Source: Branchiostoma floridae
Taxonomy: Eukaryota > Chordata > Leptocardii > Amphioxiformes > Branchiostomatidae
NCBI RefSeq assembly: GCF_000003815.2
Contig: NC_049983.1
Span: 14,295,569-14,359,568 of the forward strand
Direction of reading: 5' to 3'
DNA: 64,000 nucleotides
Shown here: one piece after another, positions 1-12,600 of the stretch
How positions within the stretch are numbered: position 1 is the stretch's first letter
How the letters are laid out: each line of letters begins with the position of its first letter
Position numbers and translations under genes: made by a program
Notes under the pieces: model-generated
Databases searched by the model: none
Told to the model about the DNA's origin: nothing
Seen by the model: the letters and a program-made list of their open reading frames with translations, nothing else

Positions 1-84
1 GCCCGGCCGGCCAGCGGGCGTCCATCTCTGCTGGAGTGTTCTGGTCCCGTCCGAAGCAGCGGTGAACCCCCGGCTGCCCGTCAG
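1..84 (-). CDS. Possible partial internal exon of a gene leaving the window to the left
   Basis: Read on the minus strand, a good acceptor (TTTGTCACAG) is followed by 84 GC-rich bases up to the window edge. One frame is open throughout and begins D-G-Q-P-G-V-H-R-C-F-G. The composition differs sharply from the AT-rich DNA next to it, which is what exons elsewhere in this window look like. A plus-strand terminal exon ending at a TAG near 118 is the alternative. No family is recognised. Confidence 0.3.
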   Translation of the reverse strand, partial: MTGSRGFTAASDGTRTLQQRWTPAGRPG

Positions 85-451
85 CTGTGACAAATTCAAG
101 TGCAAGACCAATCATTAGAACCACTGGGGTACGTAAGAACATTTCATATACATTTCGCGACAAGTATAACAAAATTTCCTGACAATTTTTTGGAAACAAA
201 AACGTGTAACTGAATAAAGTAGAGTAAAAAAACTCTTGCCTTATATCCAAGAGTACCTGTCCTAAGATTCAGAAGCCTGGCCATTGTTCTAATACAGTGT
301 TCAAAAGTTAATGAAACTAGCGACACAGATATCTAAAGCGCTTTGAAAAAAAAGACATGAAAATCTAGTTTTATATGGCAGAACACTACGGTCATTGCTA
401 TATTTAGGAGCAACTTCTACTGTCAGAAATTTTCCACTAACCGTAATACGC

Positions 452-465
452 GTTACCATGGTTAC
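452..465. promoter_or_regulatory. X-box-like (RFX) palindrome
   Basis: GTTACCATGGTTAC fits the RFX-factor X-box pattern of two half sites around a central AT. The flank TAATACGC resembles TAATCCGC at two similar sites near 31.1 kb. Function is inferred only. Confidence 0.35.
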
Positions 466-1429
466 TAAAACAATGTGACACCATCTACTGAAATACTCCC
501 TGTGACCGTAAGGGGTGGTAATTGTATCTTTCTACGCATGCGCCATTAGATGGTAGGGGTACACGAGAGCGTTTGTGATTGGTGCATTTCAGTCACCGAT
601 ATGTAATGATTGGTGCGTGTCAAAGTTGTGTTGCTACAATTAGTTACAGGGCATACCGAGAACCTAACCTATGTAATTAGTCATTGCTTGTTAGGGCAAG
701 CCTTTTTTTCCTTTCCGTCGATATCTCAGTTTCACAAGGCCGCTAACAGAGTGCGATTCGTCCTAAAGTCGATATGATTACAGACGGATATTTATTCTAT
801 CCTACTTACTTAAAAAACAGTGCCTTATTTCACAACCTCTATGGAGATTACCGATAGTCCACGCAACATAACAAATAAACTCCAGACTTCCGTCTGAAAC
901 TGAAACTATCTCTCATAAGCCGCTGTCGAGAACTCAGCTGATCGAAACCTTGAACCTTTTCTGATTGTGTCCGTCGTGAGTAAATTGTCACATGTTTCTT
1001 ACGTCGGGGCTTTTCATATACGTGCCAGGACCTGTTTCATTTTATATACAAGATTACAACAGGCCACTTAAGGATGCTACAACTTACAAGAATTTCTTCA
1101 ATACGTAAAAATATCGAATGTTACTGCTGCCATCCCAACATATCTAATATTTGCGTGAACTTTCCATATCCTTCTTTGTCAAAGCTCTGGACAGAATTTT
1201 ACACTTTGCTTGACTAGATTATTGCTGAGAACCTTCAAGGTCGGATGCGTACAATCAAGTCGCGAGCTAACATTTCTTATTGTCAGACATTTCCTCATAC
1301 GTCACAGGCGATGAAGAAAGGGTCTAAAATAGATAGAGGTAAACGGAAGGAAGGAACTAAAGACGAATGGACATCTCAAGGTGTAACCATGATGTCACCT
1401 GTCTCCTTTGAAATCCAACCGGACTGTAC

Positions 1430-1625
1430 GTCAGAAGGAAGGACAATAAGAAGACTCACTTTTTCCCCAGAAAGTGATTAAAAATTGCGTCACAAGGAGC
1501 GACGTTTGTGCGTGACGATAAATAGGCTCACATATTTCCCAGAAAAATGTTACACATGCACACACGCGCGTCACAAGGACTGACGTGCGTGCTGACAACA
1601 AGAAGACTCACTTTTCGTACACAGA
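1430..1625. repeat. Degenerate tandem repeat, about three units
   Basis: The phrases GTCACAAGGA(G/C), GACGT and AGACTCACTTTT recur in the same order at about 1432, 1487 and 1569, with CCCAGAAA between the first two. The units are roughly 57 to 82 bases long. A short ORF over this stretch looks like a by-product of the repeat. Confidence 0.4.
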
Positions 1626-2556
1626 CATACACATACATTCGCCAATGTCAAGTTGTGCGCACTAGGTGACTTAGTGTTTAACTGACCACATCTGAAAATT
1701 TCACCTAATTGCTTACATTCACTATATATGGTATTGTACCTCTGTACTTGCAAAAAGACTGCATTTTGATTAACAAAGGAACTCAGTCTTCTCGTTAATG
1801 ACAAGGAAACAAATGATTTAATCACTGAACTTTCATCCTCTACGAATGTGGGTTTCCCCCTCATCATATCACCTGTCCCATGACCAAGGATATGCCCATT
1901 CTTCACCCGGAAATATCACATGTCTGCCCTCCTATAATCAGATGTCACCAGGGGATAAACCCAAACTTAGCTCAGTACGGCGTCTCCATGACTACATGAC
2001 ATCACTTCTAATTCTGGTCGGGCGGAAACAAAACCCCCCACACCCGGCTATGTCATAGTTTCACCCGTCACATTCTAAGTTAGACTCGAAGCGCGTTGCC
2101 TCCTTACAAGTAGTAAGATATTCTCACAGAAAGCGAGTACTGCAAATCGCCTGGAGGTCAACTATAGACGAGAAAGAAGACACCTGTTGAACTGAACTGT
2201 ACAGGTAGGTTACAAATATTCAGTGTCCATGTAATGTAAGATGCAATGTCGTGTTCTAGATCTATGTTTTTTACTGATACCGGTTTACCTACCGGGCATG
2301 TTCAACCGCTCAATTCTGACACTGGTCAAGAAATAGTAAATTTTCCGGTTGAAAACTTTTTTTTTTTAATTTTGTGACGTGACGTTTGAAGGGTTAGTAA
2401 AGAAAAGCACAGTACATTTGTTGTCGACTGACCGTTTCGTTTTCATTTAGTGTTTGGTTTTTAGGTGTTTACTTAAAAATCAGGGGTCACAAATAACTCA
2501 TGTCCCTCATAGCAGTACCGACTTGATGTATTGTGTTTCCTCCGTAGCCAGTTGCG

Positions 2557-5500
2557 ATGGGTTGGGAAGAGAAAGAGTTCGCGGCGGTGTTCTACAGCGA
2601 GCCGGGGGTGTTGGGCTTCCTGGCGAACGTACTGTCCGCCTTCCTCGCGGCGGTGGGGAACATGATAGAGCCCGCCGAGCAACCCGTGGTCGGCACGGTC
2701 ATCACAGGTCAGTCGCCATACACTTTTGTTTGCATACTGTCACAGTTGACAATACAATATGGACTTAGCCATGGAGTTTGTAGACTTAGCTATAACGTTA
2801 GTGTAATACAGTATCGAAACAAAACCAATTCATTACAGTAGCTTGTGTGACGTGTACGGGCTTGTGTTTGTCAAAGGGAAATCACCGTTTCTCATGAATG
2901 CTAAGTACAAGTAATCGTATAAATTCAAGTATCTGGCTGCTATGTGTGCTTCATTTTTACAGTATTATGGCATTTTCTGCTAAGTATAGCTCTATAGAAT
3001 AACAATTTTCTGTACAGCTCCATTTAGCCCCTAAATTGCCTAACGAAATGACATTCGCTTGACGTCATTCCGTCCTTTTGTATGTCGAAATTCCACGCAA
3101 AGAGGCATATCCAATAGAGATTCTGGTGCGTGAACGCTCTTTATGCATTGTTCATTGTCAACCGTTGCCAATAGTTGCCCCATGCTGTGCCCTTGCAGGC
3201 GTACACCTGATAGTTATCGGCGGGTTTGTCCAGCTGGTTGCCGGCCTGCTCAGCTTCCGTAAGTACGACCACCTGGCCGCCACCGCCTTCGTCACCTTCG
3301 CTGCCCTGTGGAGCAGCATGGGGGTTTTGAGGATCCTGGGAGCCACTTCTTTTGCTGCTTCGTCCGCGACCGTCGTAAACGCAACAGACGCCCCCGTCGT
3401 AAACGCAACAGACGCCACCGTCGTGAACGCAACAGCCGCCACCGTCATAAACGACGCAACCCTCCCGGGCCTCGTCTCCTACGCATGTGTGGCCGTAGTG
3501 TTATCCGTGACGTCAGCAACCACCAACTACGTCATGCCACCAGTCGCCCTCACCGCAGCCATATTGCTTTCCTTTGAAACCGTGGGGTTGTATCACATCT
3601 GGGGCAAGAAAGTAGCTTTCGCTTTAGAAGTCGTTTTGGTCCTTATAGCTCTCTATGGCGCTACAGCATTACTGTTGAAGGGGGTTTTCCAGCGATGGGT
3701 TATTCCGGGTTTCGGTAACGCACCTTTCAATGTGTTACTGTTTGGCACAAAGGCCGGCACATCAAAAAGCAAATCAAAAGAAGAAGAGAAAAAGAAGAAT
3801 ACAAAATACGCCGAGCCCATGGGACTAGGTTATCTCAGTAACGTTCCCGTAGCCGCTATCTTTGCTTTCCACTACCTCGGGTTTACTGAGTCTTTTCCCG
3901 CCGCCACACCGTGGGTTGGTCTCGCTTTGGTTTCACTCATCATCGCCTCTTACTACTCCTTCTTACGGAACGACGCTTTTCACTGCATCATGTTCGGTAC
4001 TCAGGCTACGTTCTGGCTATGCCAGGCCGCGGGGTTGGTCGCCTACAGTCTGACAGGTGAGCATGATCTTCGGTCTCCTCTTCTAGGCACGTGGGCATTC
4101 CTGCCTACATTCGCACTTCTTGTCCTGGTCTCACTCACCAAGGACAAAGTGACACTAGTCAACAACTTCGTCTTCGCTTTACTCTCCGTGGCTTGGTTCT
4201 CTGTGATCCCCCTAGCGGGAGCTAAGTACGCTGTAGGCGGCTTGTGTACCGCTCTGTCCGTCCTCTCTCTCTACTCTTCCTTCGCAAACCTCATCAACTC
4301 CGTCGCGGAGAAGCCCATCATGTGGGTTGGCTCCAAGTTCGTCGCCATGACAACTCTCAGGGAAGGTTTTCAGAGGTTTAGATGTTGCCGACCAGCCCGT
4401 GAGATCAGCACTGACAAGGACGCAGACGGCATGTGTAGGGAGGACAGTGCTGACACCTTAGCTTTTCTCAGCAATGCTGTCGCGGCGTGGGCAGCACTAT
4501 CCGGCAATGTTGTCCACAGCGCTGCCGTCCACATGGCCTGGATTGTCGGAGCTGGGATTCTGGTACAGCTGCTGTCTGCCTTGCTGTCACTTAAGGTCAA
4601 GAAGACCGCAAAGCCAGCCGGGATGGTGTACATAGCAAGCGCCTTGATGTGGGGAGTCTGGACTCTAGTGCGTCACTCAGGTAGGGCACGATATTGGTTC
4701 TGTAGCTTTCTAATTTTCTGTCATTTGCATTGTCTATTGCTGATTTTAGATACATGAAGTCTTTTCGAATGGATAGCAAACTTTTTTGTTTTGTTTTTTT
4801 ATAACTTTTAATTCATTTCGATTTCAGGATATATCTTCCAAAACACCTCGCTGGGCCACCACCAAGACAGCCTACTAGTCGGAGTCATCGTCCTGATGGT
4901 CATCAACCTGGGCAGCATGGTGTCCTCATGTTTTGTCAGCAAGGTAAAGACGCTTTGCAGTGGTTTAGTCTTTCATTATTCCAAGATTATGGAATTGTCA
5001 TGGATAATAACACCACCATGTATAGAGAATACACGTTACACTTGAACTAGTATCTGATGGTAATATGCGTTATTAGTAATTACACCTGTCATACTGACAT
5101 GTCATTCACAAACTGTTTCCCCTAGATCTGGTTAGTGACCACAGTTCTGATGGAGGTTGTACAGGTCTGCCTGCTGCTCTTCACGCTGGACAAGCTGCCC
5201 TCCCATCTAGCGGAGGCGTTCCTGGGCCTGCTCGGGGTGGTGTGCCTGTACGGGGCGGGGACGGCGCTCCTGGCGGCCGTGTTAGGGGTGGACGTCTTAC
5301 CGGGCCGGGGTCCCATCTGGCAGGTGAGTCTTTAGCACCTAGGTATTAAGTCTTGGAGTCCTTTGAGGAATGATACATTGATTGTTATCGGTGCAATGGA
5401 TAACTTATCTTAAATGACAGATGAATGATGAAAAGATGGGACTTGCTTGGGGTAAGGAGAGGAAAAGGTAGGAAGAAAAGAGGAAGGAACGGAAAGAAGA

Positions 5501-7555
5501 TGGGAAGAGAGGAAGAATGCGACAGGATTTGAAAGAGAGGGATTTCATTCCGACAGTTCATATAATTACAACTTCACTGCCTACGCGAATGCCAATGTTG
5601 ATATGCCACCTTCCATACATACAGGTAAACACTGACACAGAGGAGGAGTCCAGTTCAGGCCAGCTGACCATCCCCACGCCTTCCTCCAAGAAGACCAGCG
5701 GACTGCGGACCATCGCGGATCTCCTGGACGCTGGCGGGGTGTGCGGCATCCCCACCGACACTGTGTACGCCCTGGCCGCCTCCTGTAAACACCCAGAGGC
5801 CATCAAACGCATCTACCACATCAAGGTGAGATTATACTAGTACCCTTCGCCAAAGGCGTTTCATCTCAAACGTAGGGAAATGTGAGGCGTATATTCGCAA
5901 CGGTGGTCCCAGCCTTCATCCATAATTATACCTTTTTCTTTCTGAACCATAATGTTGGCTTATATATACACCTTTGGTTGTGCATGTTCCCTCCTCGGAA
6001 CTATATAACGTTATACATATAAGATGCCATTATATGTATATTCCATCATCACAAGAATACATGCCTCTTTCTTTCTGTACGCCTCGTACATACAAAATGT
6101 ATGAAGTGATGTACCCAAAGAATGCGAAGTTTAAACGCTATACTAACACGAGTTGCTCCTCCCCACCCAGAGTCGCCCGGCCGAGAAGCCGATCTGTGTG
6201 TGTATCTCCCACCTGGGCCAGCTGGAGGCGGCACAGCCAGGCTTCAGCCCGCTGTTGTGGGACTTCATGCGCCGCTGTTACCCCGGCGGCATCAGCTGTG
6301 TCGTGCCCAAGGGCGACTGGCTCGCGAACCTCGGTAAGTTAAACCTCTTGTATGCCAATGGCTACAGGATGTCAATCGTTTTAAAACACAATCATTTCTT
6401 TATCTAAATGTTAGTGGTTACAAATAATATCCATATGATTCTGCACGTGCACAGGACTGGGTGATGCTGTGAGCTACATCGGCACAAGTGACAGTATCTG
6501 CATCCGGGTACCTGACAGCACGGCCACCGCCCATCTGGTGTCCATGACAGGTGGGTACAGAAATGGGAGAGAGAAGAGCTGGCATTGGACGAAATATCTA
6601 TGGGCAGGGTATAGAGTGAAAATACATGGGAGATGGCTTACATGCTTGGTATGAGTGCAAAGTTAAAGTGACACTTGTTACCTCCATGAAAAATAGAGGC
6701 ATATTGTTCTGGATGTGTCTGTGTGTGCGGCTGCCTGTGTGTTTGTGTTTCTGGATATTTTTGTGGTCAGCATAACTGAACAAAAGCTGTTGTTGTCATA
6801 TCACTACAGGCTGGAATTGTGGCTTTGTTTTAAATTTTGTGGTCTGACAATACCCACAGGACCCCTGGGCATCACGTCAGCTAACCCTAGTGGGGAGCCT
6901 GACTCCACCCATCACGACATGGTCCTGTCCTCCCTGGGAGACAAGATAGACGGCATGCTGTGTGACGGTCCCTCCAACGAGCTGGTCGCGTCCACCGTCG
7001 TCAACTGCATGAAGATAGACGAAGGTAGGCGTCAAACGATGCAAAATCAATGTGTTAGAGGCTTTCTTGTCATGAGGGCATCTTGTGATTTTTATGACTT
7101 CCCCTTTTTACGGTTTAGAGAAGCCAAAGCACTTCGGTCACAGAGTGACGAGGTTAACGAAGTTGAGAAAAACATCTACGCAATGGAGTTCCCCGTCGGG
7201 TATGATTCATTGTCACAGGGGTTGTGATGAATCAATCCATGTATATCGCTGACATTGTCAATTGTATCCACAGTTATACCATATCTTATCATCTACTTCC
7301 TTCAAGGCATCTGCATCATCGAAACTTTGCTAAGTCTCCAGTCTCTAGCTAATGGCGCTTATATGATTTCTGTCTTAACCGACTGTTAAACTTTGAACTG
7401 TTCTGATTGTTATGTTTTCCCATCCCGTTCCAGTCGGCATCTCGTTCTTCAGGGTGGGGTGTACTCCTCAGGAAAGGGTGGAGCAGCTCTTCGCACAGGC
7501 TAAGGAAGCAGTCGGCCAGAATGCACAGTTGGAAGCCTCCATCAACTCCATTTAG
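2557..7555 (+). CDS. GPR1/FUN34/YaaH-like triple membrane module fused to YrdC domain, copy 1
   Basis: Nine exons: 2557-2707, 3199-4680, 4828-4943, 5126-5323, 5625-5825, 6171-6333, 6455-6550, 6860-7024, 7434-7555. They join in frame to 897 residues. Residues about 10-645 are strongly hydrophobic and hold three diverged repeats, near 10-240, 255-450 and 466-645. The first repeat contains the YaaH-family hallmark (G-x-x-Q-L-x-A-G, then S-F-R and A-T-A-F-x-x-F-x-A-L-W), seen in acetate/succinate transporters. Residues about 680-870 are a YrdC/Sua5 domain: P-T-D-T-V-Y, K-S-R-P-x-E-K-P and T-S-A-N-P-S-G are all present. In the known family this domain makes threonylcarbamoyl-AMP from threonine, bicarbonate and ATP for tRNA t6A. 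Whether the membrane part transports or senses anything is unknown. No signal peptide is evident. The gene stands directly before a paralogue in the same orientation. Confidence 0.85.
3373..3462 (+). repeat. In-frame 24-base repeat encoding VVNATDA units in copy 1
   Basis: Within the 1.48 kb exon, a 24-base unit with the core CGTCGTAAACGCAACAGACG occurs about three and a half times. It encodes V-V-N-A-T-(D/A)-A at residues about 109-135. Each N-A-T is an N-glycosylation sequon if this loop is extracellular. Copy 2 has no such stretch. Confidence 0.7.
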
Positions 7556-9664
7556 AACACGCCTGGAGATGAAGACCCGTTGTGTTAACTATTCATAAAC
7601 ATATTTATCAGTTCAGGTTATCATCTGTAGAGAGGTGACACCGCGCTTTCCACAAAGTCCTGTCCAGCGTGACAGAGCGAAGCTCTTCCACCTGAACATG
7701 ATTTTAAAGAAGCCAAAACCAACTTGTATAGATGTAGCCAACACTTGTATTGGGCAGTCTTTGTCACGATGATATCAATTACTGCCCCTTTGTCTCATGT
7801 ATCTTCTACGTTTCTGCCATGCATTTGTAAGTCTCGTTCGGGCATGAAATTCAAATTATACATGTGTCAAATCGTTTCATAAATACGTGACTAATTATGT
7901 TCAGTTGTTTGATGGTTTAATAGAAAAGCCGTACACGTAATTCCTAGCTATAGGGTCACAAGTTTTATTGACAAATGTCGTCTGGAGTTAATAATTGCTG
8001 TATTGGTGTTTAAGATGATTGTCAGATTGATTGTAATGATTGGTAAAAAGTTGTAGATCGAGATTTTTAAATAATTCCATACATCACCTCATGTTAGAAC
8101 ACTGACATTTAATGTTATGTTTGATAGACAATAATGAAATTATTTATTCACATCATTGCAAGTTACCTGTTGCAATGAACGTCTTGCTGCAACCTTGTTG
8201 ATTTTTCATTATGTCATAATAAAATAAAGTATATTACGTTTGAAATTATGTGATACTTGTTCTTATTTAGTTTGTTGCTGTTGATGCATAATTGACAGAG
8301 AGCGTTACTTGTCGACGAGCGATGTTTAAAATTATAATGAAGTGGAACTCATTGCCGAGGGGCCGGAATACAGTGTGCACAGATAGATATAGATACAGGT
8401 GCACAAGGATAATACCGGAAAAGTACATCTAATATATATATAGTCAGAACTAAACACACACAAAAGCGTATTGATTCATAAAGCTGGTGATCGCCAAGAA
8501 ATCTAGGCGGCATATTGGACACCATATCTATTATCCGTTTATATCCAAAATGATATTAATATACTCAAATCTTTAGTGCCTCTATTCAAGTATGCACAAA
8601 GAGCGTCACATGGTCGCCCCTACAGCACAAACATAGAATTGCTGTAGCTCTACACCCCCTCCCCCTCACTGGTCAGTCCCTTTTTATCTAGCAAGTCTTA
8701 ACATTTAGCTGTCTGGTAGAGATAGCGTTTGTGTAGGTTTGCCTTGGGACATTGCAAACGGCGGACTACAAGTAACAAATCATTCTTAGTTTATTTGCAT
8801 TGCCCTCAAATATCTCGTGATTTTCTCCTGACTATTGGGTAATACGTAAAACGCCAGTTAATCTTACTCCCCCAAAGTTTCACTTCCCCTTTCACGTTTC
8901 TGAGAAGGCCTCGAAAAAGTGAAACGGCCTCACTTGGCTCCCAGTCAACAGCTGTGTGTTTCTGTATGCAGGGCATGTTTGGTTTCAGTCACAAGATGCT
9001 GAAACATCAATTAAGTTAGGAAACGATCATTGGACTTCCCCGTCGGTTATGATTTTGTGTCACGTTGTTTGGCTTCATAACACAGCCGGACCTATCTGCG
9101 GTATTGTGTCCTTCAACCAAGACCTACGCCCGACGTGTGTTCGACGTCTTGATAGATAGGGTGACCTCGTCTTCAAGGTGAGTCAAATTTAATGGCATAA
9201 AACCTAGAATGAATTCTCCATTTCCTTGTTCAAGTCACTGAAAAGGCTGGCGACAACAAGCGGGAACACGCCTATGAATTTCTAAACCATTACTGTAATG
9301 GATAAAGAACTGTGATTGTCACTTTGAAAACTTCTACCTGCAGCTGAATACTAGTACTTTTCCTATACTGATGTCCACGTGGACATATATAAATTTCAAC
9401 GTTTCCAGCATATGCATGCTTTTCTAATTGAAATGAATCCCTACTTCACTTTTAACTTGTTGTTAGGTCCAGGGAACATGTCAGCTTTGGCTGCCACTTC
9501 GAATTCTGGACACTGCCGCACTTTTATTCAATAAATCAATAAAGCATTCATAATTGAAACTGGGCTTAATATTCCCTGTTTGAAGAATGCCCATATCATG
9601 ATTATATAGAAAGACTGTATACGTTATAAAGATCCTGATGTTCTGTACATATCGTGTATGACAG
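7556..9664. other. 3' UTR of copy 1 and intergenic spacer
   Basis: Overlapping AATAAA signals at 8218-8223 and 8223-8228 probably end the copy 1 transcript, giving a 3' UTR of about 670 bases. The rest is AT-rich and without a supported exon. A piece near 9040-9070 resembles intron sequence of copy 1 near 7190-7215. A 67-codon ORF at 8956-9159 has no coding features. Confidence 0.5.
8218..8228 (+). terminator. Polyadenylation signals of copy 1
   Basis: Two overlapping AATAAA hexamers lie 663 bases after the stop codon. Confidence 0.5.
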
Positions 9665-12600
9665 ATGCCTCCTCGGAACAACGACAAGGTGACAACCCCT
9701 CTCGTGGGTCCGCGCGTGCAGGGCATGTCGGGAGTGGTGCTGGGTAGCCTGGTGTTGGCCGCCCACAACTTCAGTCTGGACCTGACTGTAGCGGCGCCAA
9801 ACAGCCTCGTCACCGGGACTGTACTGGTCATCACGGGCCTGCTACAGTTTTCAGCAGGTAAGAAATATGTGTGGTTCTTGCTCATACGTGCATTTGAAGA
9901 CAAAAACTTATCATACACCTGTCAATACAAACTCCAGCGTGATTTCACATCCGCAGTGGCCGTGTACGGTGTATTCTATGAATGGAAATATGACATTATT
10001 AAAATTTCAAAGGTTTTATCAAACGCTTAAAAATATCCATCAATCACATATCAATGTTTTACTTTATTTGCATCTGTGCCTTTGCAGGTATCCGTCTGCT
10101 CCGTGGGCGTTATCACACCCTGACCACCCTGTACCTGTCCCTGTCGGTGCTCTGGGGGTCCTTGGGGTCCGCCAAAATCCTGGAGGGGTTGGACGTCCTA
10201 TCCTTGGACAACCGCAAAGACGGCCTTCTCCCTGGTTATGGGGTCTTTCTGTTCCTCACCCTTTTTCTTGGGATCGCGGGTAAGAAAGAGAGGAGTAGCA
10301 TTGTCAGTTGGATCTGTTTTCTGCTTAGTTTGTCCATGGTGATGGAGATTGTAGCCTTGTTCTATCCAGCAGGAAGATGGGGCACAGCCTGCTACCAGGC
10401 ACTGCCTGTGCTGCTGGGTCTTTACTACGTCGTTGGTTTGACAGTGTCACACTGCACAGGTAACGGTGTGAGTCTGCCTGGTATGAGAGAGGAAAGTCAA
10501 GAGACAGACGAAGATGAGGATGTCGTCAAGAATGACGTTTTGGCGTTTGCATACGCTATGAATATGATTCCTACCTGTATATTAGCGCTCCTCTTCATAG
10601 GCGTTACTCGTACCACCAATCAGGCAGCGCCGTGGATGGCGCTAGCGGGCCTTGCCCAGCTATTGGTTTCTGTTCTGTCCTTCAGACGAGAGGACGTGTT
10701 CCATGGAGCAGTGTTTTCCTTGTCTAGCACATTCTGGCTGGGAATAACATATGGTTTTCTCAGTACGCTTTGGGGGAAGGCGGAATTGGCGCCTCCTTTC
10801 CTAGCTTCCTCCATTCTCGTTCTCATCTTCCTTGTATTCTTCCTTCTGTCCTTCACCCAAACCATCTCTGATGTTGTGTACAACTTCTGTTTTGCCCTTT
10901 TGGTCCTTTCACTTCCCACTACAGGCTTGAACAGTACCTACTTAGGTATCGCCAGTATTTTGCTATTATTGATCTCCATTTACTGTACCTTTGCTTTGAC
11001 GTTGAACTCTGCGTTCCGGAGAACCCTTGTTCCCGTCGGGAGGAGCCTTCTACCTGAGGAATCGTTGCGTGGGCTCTTCTCTCGCTGCCAATGTGCTAGA
11101 CGTCGACAGGGCTATGAGAGCCTGCCATCCGGATCAACCAGTGCTGGTCTTTCTGGTTCTGATACTATTCTCGGCTACTCCAAGTACGCCAGCGCTGACA
11201 CGCTGGGGTTCCTGTCCAATGCCGTGACAGCTCTGGCTGTGGCGCTGTTGTCTACCGGGGACAAGTCTCTGGTCCTCCCCTGGGTGATCGTACCAGGAGG
11301 AGTCATCCAGTTCGTGGCGGGAACCATCAGCTTCTCCCGCGGGAAGACGTTCGAGAGCACGGCGTTCATGGTGTACAGCATGATGTGGCTGTTGTGGGGG
11401 TCTGTCAGGTACTCTGGTGTCTATAGAGGCAGTGAAGGGCTCGGTGTGGCGGCAGGAGCCGCATCTTTCCTTCTCTTTAACCTGTTTGTCATCTTCTTGT
11501 CTGTGGTGATCAACAAGGCGTGGTTGGTCCTGTCCGTGGTGTTTGAGGTGGTTTGTGTGCTGTTCCTGTTAGACGCGCTAGGTGTCCAGACTAGTCAATA
11601 TTTTGAGCTCGGGGTGATGTGTGTGTTTGGCGCGGTGTGCGTGTACTGTTTCTGTGTGCACCTACTGAACGGCATGTGTGGGGAGGAGGTGATGTCCCTG
11701 GGGAGCCCGCTCCTGAGCCTGGGGAGGGGGCACCGCGGCAGGGGTGGGGAACAGGGGTGTGTCATGGCAGACGCCAGGAAGGCGAATGGTGTCAAACAAA
11801 TCGCAGGTTAGTGCATCGTTTCTAATATGTCTAATATTTATCTTTATGATACCTTTATATATTGTGAGGCTAAGTTATTGCTTCTTTTGCATTCTCAAAG
11901 GAAACATGTTGAGAGAGAATGACAGTATGAATACACATCTTAACTGATGACTCGTACCGTTATGTGTGTCCCATACAGAACTGATGAAAGCCGGCGGGAT
12001 CTGTGGCATGCCTACAGACACCGTGTACGTGCTGGTGGCGGCCTGTAACCGTCCTGCCGCTGTGGAGAGGGCCTACCGCACCAAGAAACAAGCGGAGGAG
12101 AGACCCATGTCCATATGGATCTCACAGGTGATCACAGTAACTCCTGGTCTTTCTACATATACCATGCATAAGTGAACGTTGATATATGATTGATCAATGA
12201 GAAATATTAATTACTAAAGTTTGACGTCTTCTGTTCCAGTTGAGTCAGCTGGAGCCAGCCAGGGAGGAGTTCGGGCCGCTCCTGTGGGACTTCATGAAGG
12301 AGGTGTGGCCGTCCTCCATCAGCCTCGTTATCAAGAGAGGTACGTTGCCATGGAAACTTTCTCGTTCCCAACGTTTCGTGGTTTTTGGACAATGCAGATC
12401 ATTTTAAACTGCTAATGCGTTTCTTAACTTCCCTGTTTCTTTTTCAAATCGTTCAGGACACTTTGCCTACCGTTGTGGGTACTTGTTCTTGAAACCTAAG
12501 TACTATGTGCACCTTCCAGGACCGTGGCTGGACAGGTTTGGCCTGGGAGACTCCGCCCACTACATCGGCACCCCTGAGAGCATCGCCATCCGCATCCCGG

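Larger units (their letters stand above)
85..2556. other. Intergenic region upstream of the first fusion gene
   Basis: No convincing exon is seen. The stretch holds an X-box-like palindrome at 452-465 and degenerate tandem repeat units at about 1430-1625. The first 2.4 kb are AT-rich. The last part presumably holds the promoter of the gene starting at 2557, but no TATA box or initiator can be assigned. Confidence 0.5.

Noticed and set aside
12207-12392. Minus-strand ORFs over the YrdC exons
   Set aside because: Antisense shadows of GC-rich coding exons of copy 2.
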